Counted from the stretch's first letter, positions 1 through 9,086 are shown. The stretch is DNA of 64,000 nucleotides from Pseudomonas sp. JUb42 (GCF_024807945.1 NZ_JANUFD010000014.1:1-64000), one strand, 5' to 3'. Notes: generated by a model not told the origin, from the sequence alone. Numbers and translations are program-made.

Positions 1-27
1 AGTAGGTCATCGTCAAGATTAAATTCC

Positions 28-60
28 AAAACCCCATTTGCGAAAGCAGATGGGGTTTTG
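28..60. terminator. Rho-independent terminator
   Basis: The arms aaaacccc and ggggtttt, with extra pairing inside, enclose a short loop and are followed by a T-run on the + strand and preceded by an A-run. It should stop a gene lying to the left of the window, and may also work for the leftward SDR gene that ends at 116. Confidence 0.8.
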
Positions 61-115
61 TTTTTGCGCCGAGAAAAGCCGCCGGCCTCGCGATCGTCTG
101 TAGGACCGGCTCAGA

Positions 116-883
116 TCAAACAGCCTTTAACTGGCTGAGCCTGATCATCTGGCCAAACATCAGGTTCGGCGCCACCCGGCTCGCCACTTTCAATACGTTG
201 CTAAGGCCTGGCCGTATTTCCGATTGACCTGCCTCGATTCCCCGAATGGCGCGCTTGACCATCAATTGCACATTCATGCCTTTCTCTTTCTGCATTTCCT
301 TGGCGAACTCTCCCCTGAACAGCGGTGTTTCAGTGCCAGGTGGCGCAAGCTCAATGACCGTCACCGTGCTGTTGGCAAGCTGTGCCCGCAAGCATTGGGT
401 GTAGGCATGCAAGGCTGCCTTGGAGGCGCTGTAGACCGGGGCGGCGGGGAAGGGCACGAATGCCAGCCCGGATGAGACGTTGACGATCAGGGCCTGGGGT
501 TGCTTGAGCAAAAACGCAACGAACTGTTGAGTCATCCGTAGCGGGCCGTTCAGGTTGATGTCGATTTCATCCGTCAGATCTGTCAGCGCACGCTCTTCGG
601 CCAGACGGATATTGCGCATGACCCCTGCGTTGTTTACCAAGGTATCGAGTGCAGGGAACTGCTGGGTTACTTCGAGGAACAGCGCCTGAATGTCCTCTGG
701 ATCGCGCACATCGCTTTGCAGCGTATGCAGTGATGGCAGCAGTTGCCTCGCTTTATCCAGGCTGTCCTGATTCCGGCCGGTGACGATAACGGTATTGCCT
801 CTCTCGATAAGCTGGCGCGCCAGTTCAAAGCCTATTCCGCTCGAGCCACCGGTTATCAGCACTGTTCTTCCAATCAATTTCAT
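116..883 (-). CDS. SDR family NAD(P)-dependent oxidoreductase
   Basis: A classical short-chain dehydrogenase of about 255 residues. The N-terminus has the Rossmann glycine motif TGGSSGIG, followed by the NNAG motif and the catalytic pattern S...YSASKAAL. Sequence and length resemble the DltE-like subgroup of cytoplasmic SDRs; the substrate cannot be told. I place the start at 883 (MKLIGRT), where GGAG lies about 8 nt upstream, rather than at an in-frame ATG 16 codons earlier. The gene diverges from an HxlR-type regulator with 75 bp between them, which suggests that regulator controls it, as is common for redox-stress SDR/HxlR pairs. The specific substrate and inducer are unknown. Confidence 0.85.
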   Translation of the reverse strand: MKLIGRTVLITGGSSGIGFELARQLIERGNTVIVTGRNQDSLDKARQLLPSLHTLQSDVRDPEDIQALFLEVTQQFPALDTLVNNAGVMRNIRLAEERALTDLTDEIDINLNGPLRMTQQFVAFLLKQPQALIVNVSSGLAFVPFPAAPVYSASKAALHAYTQCLRAQLANSTVTVIELAPPGTETPLFRGEFAKEMQKEKGMNVQLMVKRAIRGIEAGQSEIRPGLSNVLKVASRVAPNLMFGQMIRLSQLKAV

Positions 884-958
884 CACGCACTCCGGATTGT
901 TTTTAACCAGTGGCGAGCTTGAGCGATACACTGTCGATTAGAAAGAAGGCACCTGAAA

Positions 959-1417
959 GTGCGGTACTTACCTGGCGGAGAGTGTACGAAGGTGAAAGGT
1001 ATTCCCGGCTTTACCGATGAGCAGATTGCGGCGGCAAGGTTCTACGCGAGCCAGACGCCACCGACGAATCTGGATCCGCGAATTGCGTCATTGGTCACCG
1101 AGCTGATCGGCCGCGTCGCGGATAAATGGACAATGCTGATTCTTGAAGTGCTGGCTGAGCAAGCCCCGCTGCGCTTCACTCGTCTGAGCGAGCGGGTGCC
1201 AGGCATCAGCCAGAAAATGCTGACACAGACGTTGCGCGCCATGGAGCGTGACGGCCTGTTGATTCGTACGGTGTACCCCGTGGTGCCGCCGAAAGTGGAA
1301 TACAGCCTGACGACCCTGGGCCTGACCTTGGGCGCGGCGTTTTGCGGAGTCTGGGTATGGGCGGCGAATAACCTCGAAGAGGTCGAAAAGGCGCGTAGCG
1401 ACTACGACCTCAGATAG
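959..1417 (+). CDS. HxlR family winged-helix regulator
   Basis: A 152-residue protein with the HxlR-type DNA-binding domain over about residues 45-130: a KWTMLIL helix, a recognition region GISQKMLTQTLRAMERDGL, and a wing with VPPKVEYSLT, the family hallmark. Such regulators bind as dimers and often sense electrophiles or redox stress; no cysteine switch is obvious apart from one Cys near the N-terminus and one near the C-terminus. The start is a GTG with AGAAGG about 9 nt upstream; a second in-frame GTG at 992 is an alternative that would drop 11 residues. It is divergent from the SDR gene and probably controls both promoters in the shared gap. Confidence 0.85.
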   Translation: MRYLPGGECTKVKGIPGFTDEQIAAARFYASQTPPTNLDPRIASLVTELIGRVADKWTMLILEVLAEQAPLRFTRLSERVPGISQKMLTQTLRAMERDGLLIRTVYPVVPPKVEYSLTTLGLTLGAAFCGVWVWAANNLEEVEKARSDYDLR

Positions 1418-1448
1418 CCGCCGAAAACCAATCCCGAACCCACAAAAA

Positions 1449-1472
1449 AGGCCGCATCTGCATGCGGCCTTC
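1449..1472. terminator. Bidirectional terminator between hxlR-type gene and mksB
   Basis: A perfect hairpin aaggccgcat / atgcggcctt lies between two convergent genes, with an A-run on the left and a T-rich right flank. It can end both the regulator transcript and the Mks operon. Confidence 0.8.
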
Positions 1473-1489
1473 TTCGTTACTGCGTCGAA

Positions 1490-4306
1490 TCAAACCTCTT
1501 CGACAACCTCTTGCTGCACTTCTTCACGACGACGAATGTACTTCCAGTCCGCCTCATCGATATAGATGCCGGCAGGCCCGCTGCCACCTTCCAGGTCGAT
1601 GGCCACGTGGGCCGAGACCTGCGGCTTGACGCTGGCCAGAATCGGCACGAAGCCCAGTTGCAGGCTGGTTTCCAGTAGCGCGGCCTGGTTGCGTTCGTCG
1701 ATGTCAGCGGCTTCGTCCAGGTAGTACGGCAGACGGATACGGCCGGCCTGATCGCGATCCATCAAGTGCAGCAACAAGTACATGTTGGTCAGCGCCTTGA
1801 TGGTCATGGTCGTACCGTTGGAGGCCGCACCGTCGATGTCGGTGTGGATAACCGGCGTGCCATTGACCTTGGTAATCTCGAACGCCAGCTCGAACAGTTC
1901 CTTGAGGCCCAACTGGTTATGGTTGGCGGCTACCAGGCGCGCCAGGTATTCCTTGGCTTCTTCGTTCTTGCTGTCCTGTTCGGCACTCTGCGTCAGGTCG
2001 AACACCGACAGCGTCTCGCCTTCTTCGTACTGCCCGGCGCTGTGGATGATCTGGTCGATGTGCTTGAGCGCTTCCTTGTTCGGTGCCAGAACGATGCGGA
2101 AGCTGGCCAGGTTGGAGACCTGCCGACGGTTGATCTCGCGGTTGAACAGCGCCAGTTGGTGCTCAAGGCTTTCATAGTCACTGCGGATATTGCGCAGGGT
2201 CCGCGCAATGTCGGTGACAGCCGCACGGCGCGCCTTGCCCAACGTCAGGGCTTCGTCGGTGCGGTGGGCATAGGCGTTGATCAGCAGTTGCAGGCGACGC
2301 TCCATATCGTCTTCGCTGTCGAACTTGGCCACGCCTTTGAGACGAATCTGCGCATACAGCGCTTCGATCTGGCCGTCACAACGCTGCAGAGCCTGCCAAC
2401 TGTCCTGATAGTCGTTGAGCAGTGGCAGCAGGTTCTCCAGCGAGTCGTCCACCGGGTCCATGAACGACGTACCGAATGGCAGGTCCGCCGGCAGCAACTG
2501 GCGACGACGCAGGGCGTCATCCAGCGTGCGCTGCTTGGATTCCAGGTCGCCGATCTGCCGGGCGATCAGTTGCAGCTTGGCCGACAGTTGCTGGACACGT
2601 TCGGTGAAGGCATCGCTGGAACGCTTGAGTTCGTCCTGAGCGGCTTCCATCTGTGCCAGTTGTTCAAGCTTGTCGGACTCTTCCACCGCCAGGGTCTGGC
2701 AGCGGCGGAAGTCTTCCAGGGCCTTCTGCGCATCCAGCACCTGCTGATACAGGGCCTCGGTCTGGGACTTGCTCGCCGTGCGGTCAGCCGCGACGGCTTG
2801 CTGGGTCTTGAGCTGCTTGAGCTCCTTGTCCAGGCGCTCTTTCTGATCACGCAAGGCGGCACGGTCTGCCAGAGCTTGTAAGGCAGGTGGTTCGATGTGC
2901 GACAGATTGATCGACAGGCCCGGTACCTGGAAGTGCTCGCCCTTGAAGCCATCGAGGATGGTTTCCAGTGACTTGACCCAGGCATCGCCGTCATCCAGCT
3001 CAATGCCTTGTTCACCCAGGGGCAGGCTGAACAGCGCGCTGTTGAACAGGCGCATCAGGCGCTCGACATCCGGTTGCGAGAACTCTTCGCGCAGGCGAGC
3101 ATAGCTGTTGTTGTCAGCGTGATCGAGTTGCTGCTTCACCGACTTCAGGCGCTTTTCCAGATCCCGCACGCGTTCGTCGAGGTCTTCAGCGCTGAACTGA
3201 CGGGATTGCGCCAGGGCACCGGCCAGTTCGTCGTGAGCGTCCTTGGCCGCGAGTAGTTGTTGCTCCAGTACCTTGGCATCCTCGACCAGAGCGAAACGGT
3301 TCTTCAGCACGGCCAGTTCGCCGATCCAGCGCTGAACGCCACTGATTTCCCGTTCCAGGCGCATCAGTTCTTGAGTACCGCCGCGCTGTTCGTTCTGCAG
3401 GCCGTCCTGTTCGCCGCGATAGTGTTCGGCCTGGATGACCAGCTCTTCTTTGCGCGCCGAGGAGTAGTCCTGCCAGGTCCCCAGCAGGGAATCGAGCAGC
3501 GGCGACAGGCGATGCAGCTTGCCGCGCATCAGATCACGTTGCTTGACCCCGGCGGCGAGGGCTTCGACCAGTGGCCCGGCGAGGACCATGGAGTTGTAGT
3601 CCTGCTCCATGCGTCGTACGTCGCGGAAGGCTTCTTCGCACGCCGCAATGTAATCGACGCTGCCGGAACGCAGACTGTGCTCGAAGGCATCGAGGAACAA
3701 TTGTTTGAGCTTGGCCGCCGTGATTTCGCGCATGTGCAGCAGGTTGATGAACAGCGCGCGGAAGGTCTTCAGGCTCTGTTCACTGGTGGAGCGCAGCGGG
3801 ATCAGGGTTAAATCCAGGGGAATCGAGGTATGACCGCCGACCAGCAGCCGTCGCAGCTCATCGGGCTTGAGCTCGTAGGCTTTGAGGCCCTTGCTTTCCA
3901 AGTTGCTGAACAGCTCTTTCTGGCGCAGGCAGGTGTCGTTCTTCTGATAGTGGGCCAGGTCCAGCTCGCCGGCATAGGCGAAGAACTGGTGACCGAAGCC
4001 GCCGCCGGGGCCGCGGCCGACCACACCAATTACGTGGGGGCCGTGGGGCAGGGATACTTCGCAGAGGATGTAGCTGGTGTCGGTGGCAAAGTAGAAGCGC
4101 CGCGACTGTTCCAGGCTGTACTTGCCGAAGCTCATGTCCGACATGCGCGCCAGGATCGGGAACTGCAACGCGTTGATCGAGGCACTCTTGCCCAGGTTGT
4201 TCGCGCCATAGACCGACAGCGGGTGTTCCAGGGGAAACAGCCCGAGGCTGTATCCGGCGGTGTTCAGCAGGGCAAAACGGCGGATGCCATAACGTTCCTG
4301 GCTCAT
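1490..4306 (-). CDS. mksB: Condensin-like SMC ATPase MksB
   Basis: This is the motor of the MksBEF chromosome-organising complex, an SMC-type ATPase of 938 residues that acts on the nucoid. The Walker A motif GANNLGKS sits at residues 34-41. A long Glu/Gln/Lys-rich coiled coil occupies roughly 240-780. Near the C-terminus come the signature-like stretch SNGTTMTIKAL and the Walker B motif YYLDEAADID at about 861-870. The length agrees with Pseudomonas MksB, which is shorter than SMC or MukB. It is the last gene of mksF-mksE-mksB and overlaps mksE by 4 bp (ATGA). No mksG (TOPRIM nuclease) follows: the next thing downstream is a terminator and a convergent regulator gene. This therefore looks like the chromosome-maintenance form rather than the nuclease-bearing Wadjet form. 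Confidence 0.9.
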   Translation of the reverse strand: MSQERYGIRRFALLNTAGYSLGLFPLEHPLSVYGANNLGKSASINALQFPILARMSDMSFGKYSLEQSRRFYFATDTSYILCEVSLPHGPHVIGVVGRGPGGGFGHQFFAYAGELDLAHYQKNDTCLRQKELFSNLESKGLKAYELKPDELRRLLVGGHTSIPLDLTLIPLRSTSEQSLKTFRALFINLLHMREITAAKLKQLFLDAFEHSLRSGSVDYIAACEEAFRDVRRMEQDYNSMVLAGPLVEALAAGVKQRDLMRGKLHRLSPLLDSLLGTWQDYSSARKEELVIQAEHYRGEQDGLQNEQRGGTQELMRLEREISGVQRWIGELAVLKNRFALVEDAKVLEQQLLAAKDAHDELAGALAQSRQFSAEDLDERVRDLEKRLKSVKQQLDHADNNSYARLREEFSQPDVERLMRLFNSALFSLPLGEQGIELDDGDAWVKSLETILDGFKGEHFQVPGLSINLSHIEPPALQALADRAALRDQKERLDKELKQLKTQQAVAADRTASKSQTEALYQQVLDAQKALEDFRRCQTLAVEESDKLEQLAQMEAAQDELKRSSDAFTERVQQLSAKLQLIARQIGDLESKQRTLDDALRRRQLLPADLPFGTSFMDPVDDSLENLLPLLNDYQDSWQALQRCDGQIEALYAQIRLKGVAKFDSEDDMERRLQLLINAYAHRTDEALTLGKARRAAVTDIARTLRNIRSDYESLEHQLALFNREINRRQVSNLASFRIVLAPNKEALKHIDQIIHSAGQYEEGETLSVFDLTQSAEQDSKNEEAKEYLARLVAANHNQLGLKELFELAFEITKVNGTPVIHTDIDGAASNGTTMTIKALTNMYLLLHLMDRDQAGRIRLPYYLDEAADIDERNQAALLETSLQLGFVPILASVKPQVSAHVAIDLEGGSGPAGIYIDEADWKYIRRREEVQQEVVEEV

Positions 4307-5013
4307 GCATCTAGCTCCTGTTGTTCTTCGGCAATGGCCCGGGCCAGCGCCTGCTCTTCGCTGTCCTCGCGGTCCTGGAATTCCTCCAGGTCCAGCGGGT
4401 CGTCGGTCTGCAGCAGTTTTTCGTCGCTGTCTTCGTCGATGAGGATCGGCGTCGGCAAAGGCAGGTCGCTGTGCAGGCTGGCCGCCAGGTCGCGGTCCTG
4501 CTGCACCGACAGGCAGACGTCGAGGAAGCGGTGCATCGGCGGCAGGAAGCGGTAGATACCGACTTCCTCGTTGGCAAAACCGAGCTGGGTCATGCGGCGC
4601 ATGATCTTTTCTTCGAGTTCTTCCTGGGTCTGCACTTCGGCCTGAATGAACAGGTCGCGGTATTTTTCCAGCAACGACGGCAGTTCTTCGCGACCCAGGC
4701 TGCCGCCGTCAAGCACGGCGACAGGGTCACGGCCTTGATCGGCCAGGTGCTCGACCAGAATGAAGGTGAACAGCGCCAGACGCTGGGCCGTCTTGTTCAC
4801 CTGAGCGGCGGCCAGATCCGGCACGAAGTAATAGAAGCCGCGGGTATCGCAGACCAGTTCAAAGCCCAGGGCCTTGAACAGGGTGCGGTACTGATCCTGG
4901 GAGTTGGACAGTTGCGCATACAGCTCCGGGTCGCGGCGGCTGATGTGGTAACCCTTGAACAGCTCGCGAAAGATCGGAGCGAGCTGGGACATTTCGGACA
5001 GATCAAGATGCAT
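4303..5013 (-). CDS. mksE: Condensin accessory subunit MksE
   Basis: A 236-residue protein with the size, position and acidic C-terminus expected of MksE, the winged-helix subunit that binds the kleisin MksF and with it regulates MksB. The start at 5013 (MHLDLSEM) lies inside the end of mksF, giving an 11-bp overlap; earlier in-frame codons would lie wholly within mksF and have no reason to be used. Its stop overlaps the mksB start by 4 bp, so the three subunits are translationally coupled. The C-terminal 50 residues are rich in Asp and Glu. Confidence 0.85.
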   Translation of the reverse strand: MHLDLSEMSQLAPIFRELFKGYHISRRDPELYAQLSNSQDQYRTLFKALGFELVCDTRGFYYFVPDLAAAQVNKTAQRLALFTFILVEHLADQGRDPVAVLDGGSLGREELPSLLEKYRDLFIQAEVQTQEELEEKIMRRMTQLGFANEEVGIYRFLPPMHRFLDVCLSVQQDRDLAASLHSDLPLPTPILIDEDSDEKLLQTDDPLDLEEFQDREDSEEQALARAIAEEQQELDA

Positions 5014-6289
5014 TGACAGTGCTCTCGGAGTTCTCGGCAGACGCTGGGTCTTTAACCGAGGAGGCAAGGGCGAAGGAGCGCAGGCTGACCTGATGCTCCT
5101 GTGTGAAATAGTCACGGCGTTCCAGGCGATCGCGCGAGAAACGCTTGTCCCGGGACAGGCGCGAGAACCAGTAGAGCAGTTCGTCGGTGGCGCCGGTGGG
5201 TTCCTGCTCCAGCAGCCAGACCATCAGGTCCGGCAGCGGCAGGGCGTCTTCGCAGCGTTCGAGCATTTCCTTGACCGTGCGCGGGGCCCGTGGCGCTTCG
5301 CCCTTGCGCGCGGCAGTGCCGGCCTTGGGGAAGCGCGCCGGTTTCGGCTCGAAGCGGGCCAGGGCATAGACATAGGCCTCGACCTGGTTGGCACTGCCGA
5401 GGAAGGTGCTTTGCGGTCGGGTAAACATCGGCATCGCCGCCTGGGGCACGGCATCCAGACCCTTGCGGCGGATGGCCGACAGGGCCAGGGCCGCGCCACG
5501 GGTCACGGCGTTATGGCGGCGGGCTTCTTCGCGCAACGGCAGCAGCAGCTCACGGGCGTGACGCAGGGTCAGCTGGGCGCTGGTCTGCATCTCGAGGATG
5601 CGCGCGTGGGTGCGCAGCAGCATATCGTCGTCGACCAGATGACCCAGACGCTGCTGTTCGGTCAGCAGGCGCAGCAGGACGTTCTCGACCTTGCGCACGC
5701 CTTGCTCGAAGGCACCGTCGGCATTGACCAGCTGGATCATCGGCTCGACGTATTCATCCCAGGTCGCGAGGACCTCGGCATAACGCTGACGCAAAGGAAT
5801 CTGCCGGTTGCTGGTCTTGGCGCGATCGGCTACGGCGACCAAGGCCTGTTCGTCGTTGGCGAGCTTTTTCAGCACGTCGCGCACGCGCATGTCGAGCAGG
5901 CGCAGTTGCCGGGCCAGGTCATCGGCGTCGCGGATATCAAAGGCGTCCTGGATATATTCGGCCAGGCGCTCCAGATGGCGCAGATAGGCTTCGATTTCCA
6001 GGCACAGCCCCAGCCGGTGTTCGCGGCGCAGGTAGGACAGGAAGTCGTGAATCTGCGCGTTAAGCTCGAAACGGTTCGGGCTCTTGGCGACGGGCACCAG
6101 GATATCCAGGCGAATCCACACGTCCAGCAGGTTGGTAATGTCCTGTGGTGTGCTGTCCAGTTGCTGCGCTGCCAGTTGCAGGCGCAGTTCGCTCAGGCTC
6201 AGGGTGCCCTGGTCGAAGTGCTCGCACAGGGGCTCAAGGAGCGCCCAGTGTTCGGCAAGGGCGCGCAAGACGCGCTTGGGTTCGATCAT
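5003..6289 (-). CDS. mksF: Condensin kleisin subunit MksF
   Basis: A 428-residue kleisin-type subunit, the first gene of the Mks operon. Its N-terminal half is helical and resembles the MukF/MksF winged-helix plus linker region. The Lys/Arg/Pro-rich middle (around KAGTAARKGEAPRAPRT) is probably a flexible link to the C-terminal part that would contact MksB. I favour the start at 6289 (MIEPKRVLR), which matches the Pseudomonas MksF N-terminus as I remember it. An upstream ATG at 6334 has GGGAG only 3 nt away, too close for a usual ribosome binding site. The operon promoter must lie in the 123-bp gap shared with the divergent holD gene. Confidence 0.85.
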   Translation of the reverse strand: MIEPKRVLRALAEHWALLEPLCEHFDQGTLSLSELRLQLAAQQLDSTPQDITNLLDVWIRLDILVPVAKSPNRFELNAQIHDFLSYLRREHRLGLCLEIEAYLRHLERLAEYIQDAFDIRDADDLARQLRLLDMRVRDVLKKLANDEQALVAVADRAKTSNRQIPLRQRYAEVLATWDEYVEPMIQLVNADGAFEQGVRKVENVLLRLLTEQQRLGHLVDDDMLLRTHARILEMQTSAQLTLRHARELLLPLREEARRHNAVTRGAALALSAIRRKGLDAVPQAAMPMFTRPQSTFLGSANQVEAYVYALARFEPKPARFPKAGTAARKGEAPRAPRTVKEMLERCEDALPLPDLMVWLLEQEPTGATDELLYWFSRLSRDKRFSRDRLERRDYFTQEHQVSLRSFALASSVKDPASAENSESTVNAS

Positions 6290-6412
6290 GGGAAGGCCGA
6301 CTGTTGGCAAATAAAAGCAGCGATTGTACTGCATCAGCTCCCAGACAATTCACCTCCAATCGGCGAAGGGCGGTAGAATCGCCGCCTTAACTTATCCACA
6401 GGTGGCCGACCT

Positions 6413-7201
6413 TTGCTGAACGAGTCCCGCCGCCGCGCTTATATGACCGCCATGCAGGTGGTCAATTGGCTGCCGCGCACCGAATTGCCCTTCGCCGCTC
6501 CTTCGCGGCCGGAACTGCTTGCGCCTTTGCCGGCCCCGGTCGCAGAGCTGATTGTCGAGGCGCCTGCGCCTGCATCAGCGGCGCCGGCAGCGCCCGCCGT
6601 GGTCGCGCGAGCCCCGGAGCGGCCGAAGGTCGAAGTGCCACGGCCGTCTCTGGCCAGTACGCGTAATCAGGCGGTGGTCGAAGAGGCCGAGCCCGTAGCG
6701 GTCAAGGCGCCCGTGGTGCCGCCGCCGCGCTTTGCCCTGCAACTGCTGCGTTCCGGGCCGTGCCTGTTGCTGGTGGAACTGGCGACCGGCGAAGCCTTTC
6801 AAAGCCGCGATCCGTCCTACCTGCTGCTCAAGGACATGCTGCGCGCCGCCGGTCTGCCGGACAGCCCGCAGATCATCGGCGAGCCGGTGCGCTGGCCGCT
6901 GTTGCTGCGCGGCCAGCTCGATCAGGGGCCGGAAGCGGCCAGGGACTTCGTCCAGGGCTTTGTCATGGCCCGCCTGGAAGAAGAACCCTGCACCTGCCTG
7001 TGGCTGATCGGCCTGCCGTCGGTGCGTTTCGCCGGTGAGGCGGATGCCGAGGCTTTCAATCGTGAACTGCAGGTCGATGGCCTGGGTTCGGCCTGGGCGT
7101 TGCCGGGTCTGGAATTACTGATGGACGAGCCTCAACGCAAGGCAGATGTCTGGCAAGCCATGCGTCGGCTGATGACGCGTTGGAAGACTGTGAATGAGTG
7201 A
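6413..7201 (+). CDS. holD: DNA polymerase III psi subunit (HolD-like)
   Basis: This appears to be the long pseudomonad form of the psi subunit, which joins the chi subunit and SSB to the clamp loader. The evidence is position directly before rimI (as in E. coli holD-rimI and, from memory, P. aeruginosa PA4679-PA4678) and the N-terminal motif SRRRAYMTAMQVVNWLPR, like the chi-binding N-terminus of HolD. An Ala/Pro/Val-rich linker spans about 35-105, and a folded C-terminal domain starts near residue 110 (LLLVELATGEAF). The conserved motif begins before the first ATG, so the start should be the TTG at 6413, with AGGTGG 8 nt upstream. It overlaps rimI by 8 bp. At 262 residues it is about twice the E. 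coli length, mostly because of the linker. Confidence 0.8.
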   Translation: MLNESRRRAYMTAMQVVNWLPRTELPFAAPSRPELLAPLPAPVAELIVEAPAPASAAPAAPAVVARAPERPKVEVPRPSLASTRNQAVVEEAEPVAVKAPVVPPPRFALQLLRSGPCLLLVELATGEAFQSRDPSYLLLKDMLRAAGLPDSPQIIGEPVRWPLLLRGQLDQGPEAARDFVQGFVMARLEEEPCTCLWLIGLPSVRFAGEADAEAFNRELQVDGLGSAWALPGLELLMDEPQRKADVWQAMRRLMTRWKTVNE

Positions 7202-7646
7202 TGCAATCAGCTTCCGTCCCATGACCGAAGCCGACCTGGATGCGGTCCTGAAGATCGAATATGCGGCGTTCAGCCATCCCTGGACCCGGGGGATTTTCCT
7301 CGACGGACTCAAGTCCTACGAAATCTGGCTGATGTTCGAAGGCGCACAACAAGTGGGCCATGGCGTGGTGCAGATCATTCTGGATGAGGCACACCTGCTC
7401 AATATCACCGTCAAGCCGGAGAATCAGGGCCGCGGCCTGGGCCTGAGCCTGCTCGATCACCTGATGAAACGCGCCTATGCACTGGATGCCCGTGAGTGTT
7501 TCCTCGAGCTGCGCGACAGCAATCGCGCGGCGTACCGTCTGTATGAGCGCTACGGCTTCAACGAAGTCGGCCGCCGTCGCGACTACTATCCGGCAGTGGG
7601 TGGGCGTGAAGATGCGATTGTGATGGTCTGCACCCTGCTGGACTAA
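7194..7646 (+). CDS. rimI: Ribosomal protein bS18 N-acetyltransferase RimI
   Basis: A 150-residue GNAT enzyme that transfers acetyl from acetyl-CoA to the N-terminal alanine of ribosomal protein S18. The acetyl-CoA binding motif A is visible as VKPENQGRGLGLSLL (about 66-80), followed by the motif B region ELRDSNRAAYRLYERYGF typical of RimI. It is translationally coupled to holD through an 8-bp overlap. Length and gene order are standard, and nothing is missing. Confidence 0.92.
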   Translation: MSDAISFRPMTEADLDAVLKIEYAAFSHPWTRGIFLDGLKSYEIWLMFEGAQQVGHGVVQIILDEAHLLNITVKPENQGRGLGLSLLDHLMKRAYALDARECFLELRDSNRAAYRLYERYGFNEVGRRRDYYPAVGGREDAIVMVCTLLD

Positions 7647-7676
7647 AGGTGGTGCTTACCTTGTCGGACTAGATAT

Positions 7677-7766
7677 GTGGGAGCGGATTGATCCGCGAAA
7701 ACGGAATTCCGGGCGATGAAAATTCATTGGATGTACCGGCCTATTCGCGAATGAATTCGCTCCCAC
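7677..7766. repeat. Paired REP-type inverted repeat
   Basis: gtgggagcgga... on the left pairs with ...tcgctcccac on the right, enclosing about 45 bp. The pair sits between the ends of convergent genes rimI and the acidic-protein gene. This is the local REP/BIME type; ten related pairs occur in the window, all outside genes and none inside the integrated element. Confidence 0.75.
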
Positions 7767-7786
7767 GAGGTAATCTGGCGCCCTGA

Positions 7787-8197
7787 TTACCAGGGCTTGC
7801 CATCCAACGGCTTGCGATGGGCCAGCTCTTCCTCATCCAGGCCATTGCCGCCGCCAATATCATCCTCATCGACGTCACTGAGCTGGGTATCCATCGGCGT
7901 ACCCCGGCCTTCCTCCTTGGCAGAACGGGCGCCGTCCTCGCGGATCAGTACCTCCGGGTCCAGTTCGTCGTCAGTGGGGTGATGGTCAGCCGTCGAAGCC
8001 CCGGTCATGCCCGCTTCGCGTACACGGCGGTCGGGTAGTTCCTGTTCCAGTTCATCCTCGGGAATAAGGTCACCAATACGCCCGGTGGGTTCATCCCCCT
8101 GATCGAAGTCCAACTCTTCCATGGAGCCCATGCGATCTTCGTTATCGTCGATGGGTTCGGGTTGGGTGGCACCGTAGGGGCGGCGTGATTCGGTCAT
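7787..8197 (-). CDS. Conserved acidic hypothetical protein
   Basis: A 136-residue, very acidic, hydrophilic protein of unknown function with no membrane segment or signal. Asp/Glu make up about a quarter of it, with low-complexity stretches such as DVDEDDIGGGNGLDEEE. It occupies the place of PA4677 between rimI and the carbonic anhydrase. Relatives are sometimes labelled phosphotransferase or kinase-related, but I see no such domain. GGAGG stands 7 nt before the ATG, so translation should be efficient. It may be intrinsically disordered. Confidence 0.75.
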   Translation of the reverse strand: MTESRRPYGATQPEPIDDNEDRMGSMEELDFDQGDEPTGRIGDLIPEDELEQELPDRRVREAGMTGASTADHHPTDDELDPEVLIREDGARSAKEEGRGTPMDTQLSDVDEDDIGGGNGLDEEELAHRKPLDGKPW

Positions 8198-8348
8198 GGC
8201 GAGTCCTCCGATTAGCTATGTTTAAGGTGGACCGGGGCTATGTGGGAAGATTCCTTCTGATTGAGTCAATGGCTTAAAGGCAGATTGGCCGTGACCCGAA
8301 CGGCCGGACGCGAGTCAAAGCTGAGCACCATCTTCGAGGCAGCAAAGC

Positions 8349-8990
8349 ATGAACGAACTACAAGACCTGATCGACAACAACGAACGTTGGGCTGATGCGA
8401 TCAAGCAGGAGGACCCGGAGTTCTTCGCCAAGCTGGCCCGCCAGCAAACCCCGGAATATCTGTGGATCGGTTGTTCGGACGCCCGCGTGCCGGCCAACGA
8501 GATCGTCGGCATGCTCCCGGGTGATCTTTTCGTCCACCGCAACGTGGCCAACGTCGTGCTGCACACCGACCTCAACTGCCTGTCCGTGATCCAGTACGCG
8601 GTGGATGTACTCAAGGTCAAACACATTCTGGTCACCGGCCACTACGGCTGCGGCGGCGTGCGTGCGTCCATGCAGAATCGTCAGCTCGGCCTGATCGATG
8701 GCTGGCTGCGTTCGATTCGTGATCTGTATTACGAGAACCGCGAAAGTCTGGCCAAGTTGCCGACTGAAGAAGAGCAGGTTGATCGCCTGTGCGAGCTGAA
8801 CGTGATTCAGCAGGTGGCCAACGTCGGCCATACCAGCATCGTCCAGAACGCTTGGCATCGTGGTCAGAAACTGTCGGTGCATGGCTGCATCTACGGCATC
8901 AAGGATGGCCGCTGGAAAAGCCTGAACGCGACCATCAGCGGCTTCGACCAGTTGCCGCCGCAATATCGGTTGCGCCCGCTGGGCGAGTGA
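8349..8990 (+). CDS. can: Beta-class carbonic anhydrase
   Basis: A zinc enzyme for reversible hydration of CO2 to bicarbonate. All metal ligands of the beta class are present: Cys42 and Asp44 in CSDARVP (with Arg46 forming the Asp-Arg dyad), and His98 and Cys101 in GHYGCGG. The length of 213 residues fits E. coli Can. By position it matches the P. aeruginosa psCA1 gene (PA4676). It is cytoplasmic and probably supplies bicarbonate for carboxylases. It is transcribed alone, with an extragenic repeat pair just after the stop. Confidence 0.95.
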   Translation: MNELQDLIDNNERWADAIKQEDPEFFAKLARQQTPEYLWIGCSDARVPANEIVGMLPGDLFVHRNVANVVLHTDLNCLSVIQYAVDVLKVKHILVTGHYGCGGVRASMQNRQLGLIDGWLRSIRDLYYENRESLAKLPTEEEQVDRLCELNVIQQVANVGHTSIVQNAWHRGQKLSVHGCIYGIKDGRWKSLNATISGFDQLPPQYRLRPLGE

Positions 8991-8999
8991 CACGGTTGC

Positions 9000-9086
9000 G
9001 TGGGAGCGAGGCTTGCCCGCCAAGGACACGATGCGGTGTACCTGACTTACCGCGTCGTTCAATTCGCGGGCAAGCCTCGCTCCCAC
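9000..9086. repeat. Paired REP-type inverted repeat
   Basis: gtgggagcgaggcttgcccgc pairs with a right arm gcgggcaagcctcgctcccac across a spacer of about 45 bp. It lies 9 bp after the carbonic anhydrase stop codon. Confidence 0.8.

Noticed and set aside
1766..2881. Long frame on the strand opposite mksB
   Set aside because: It lies wholly inside mksB, has low-complexity shadow composition and no binding site; many such frames arise in GC-rich coding DNA.
7677..7766. Rho-independent terminators at the gtgggagc repeat pairs
   Set aside because: Long spacers and no T-runs; similar pairs recur across the chromosome segments as REP-type repeats rather than as terminators, although they may affect mRNA ends.
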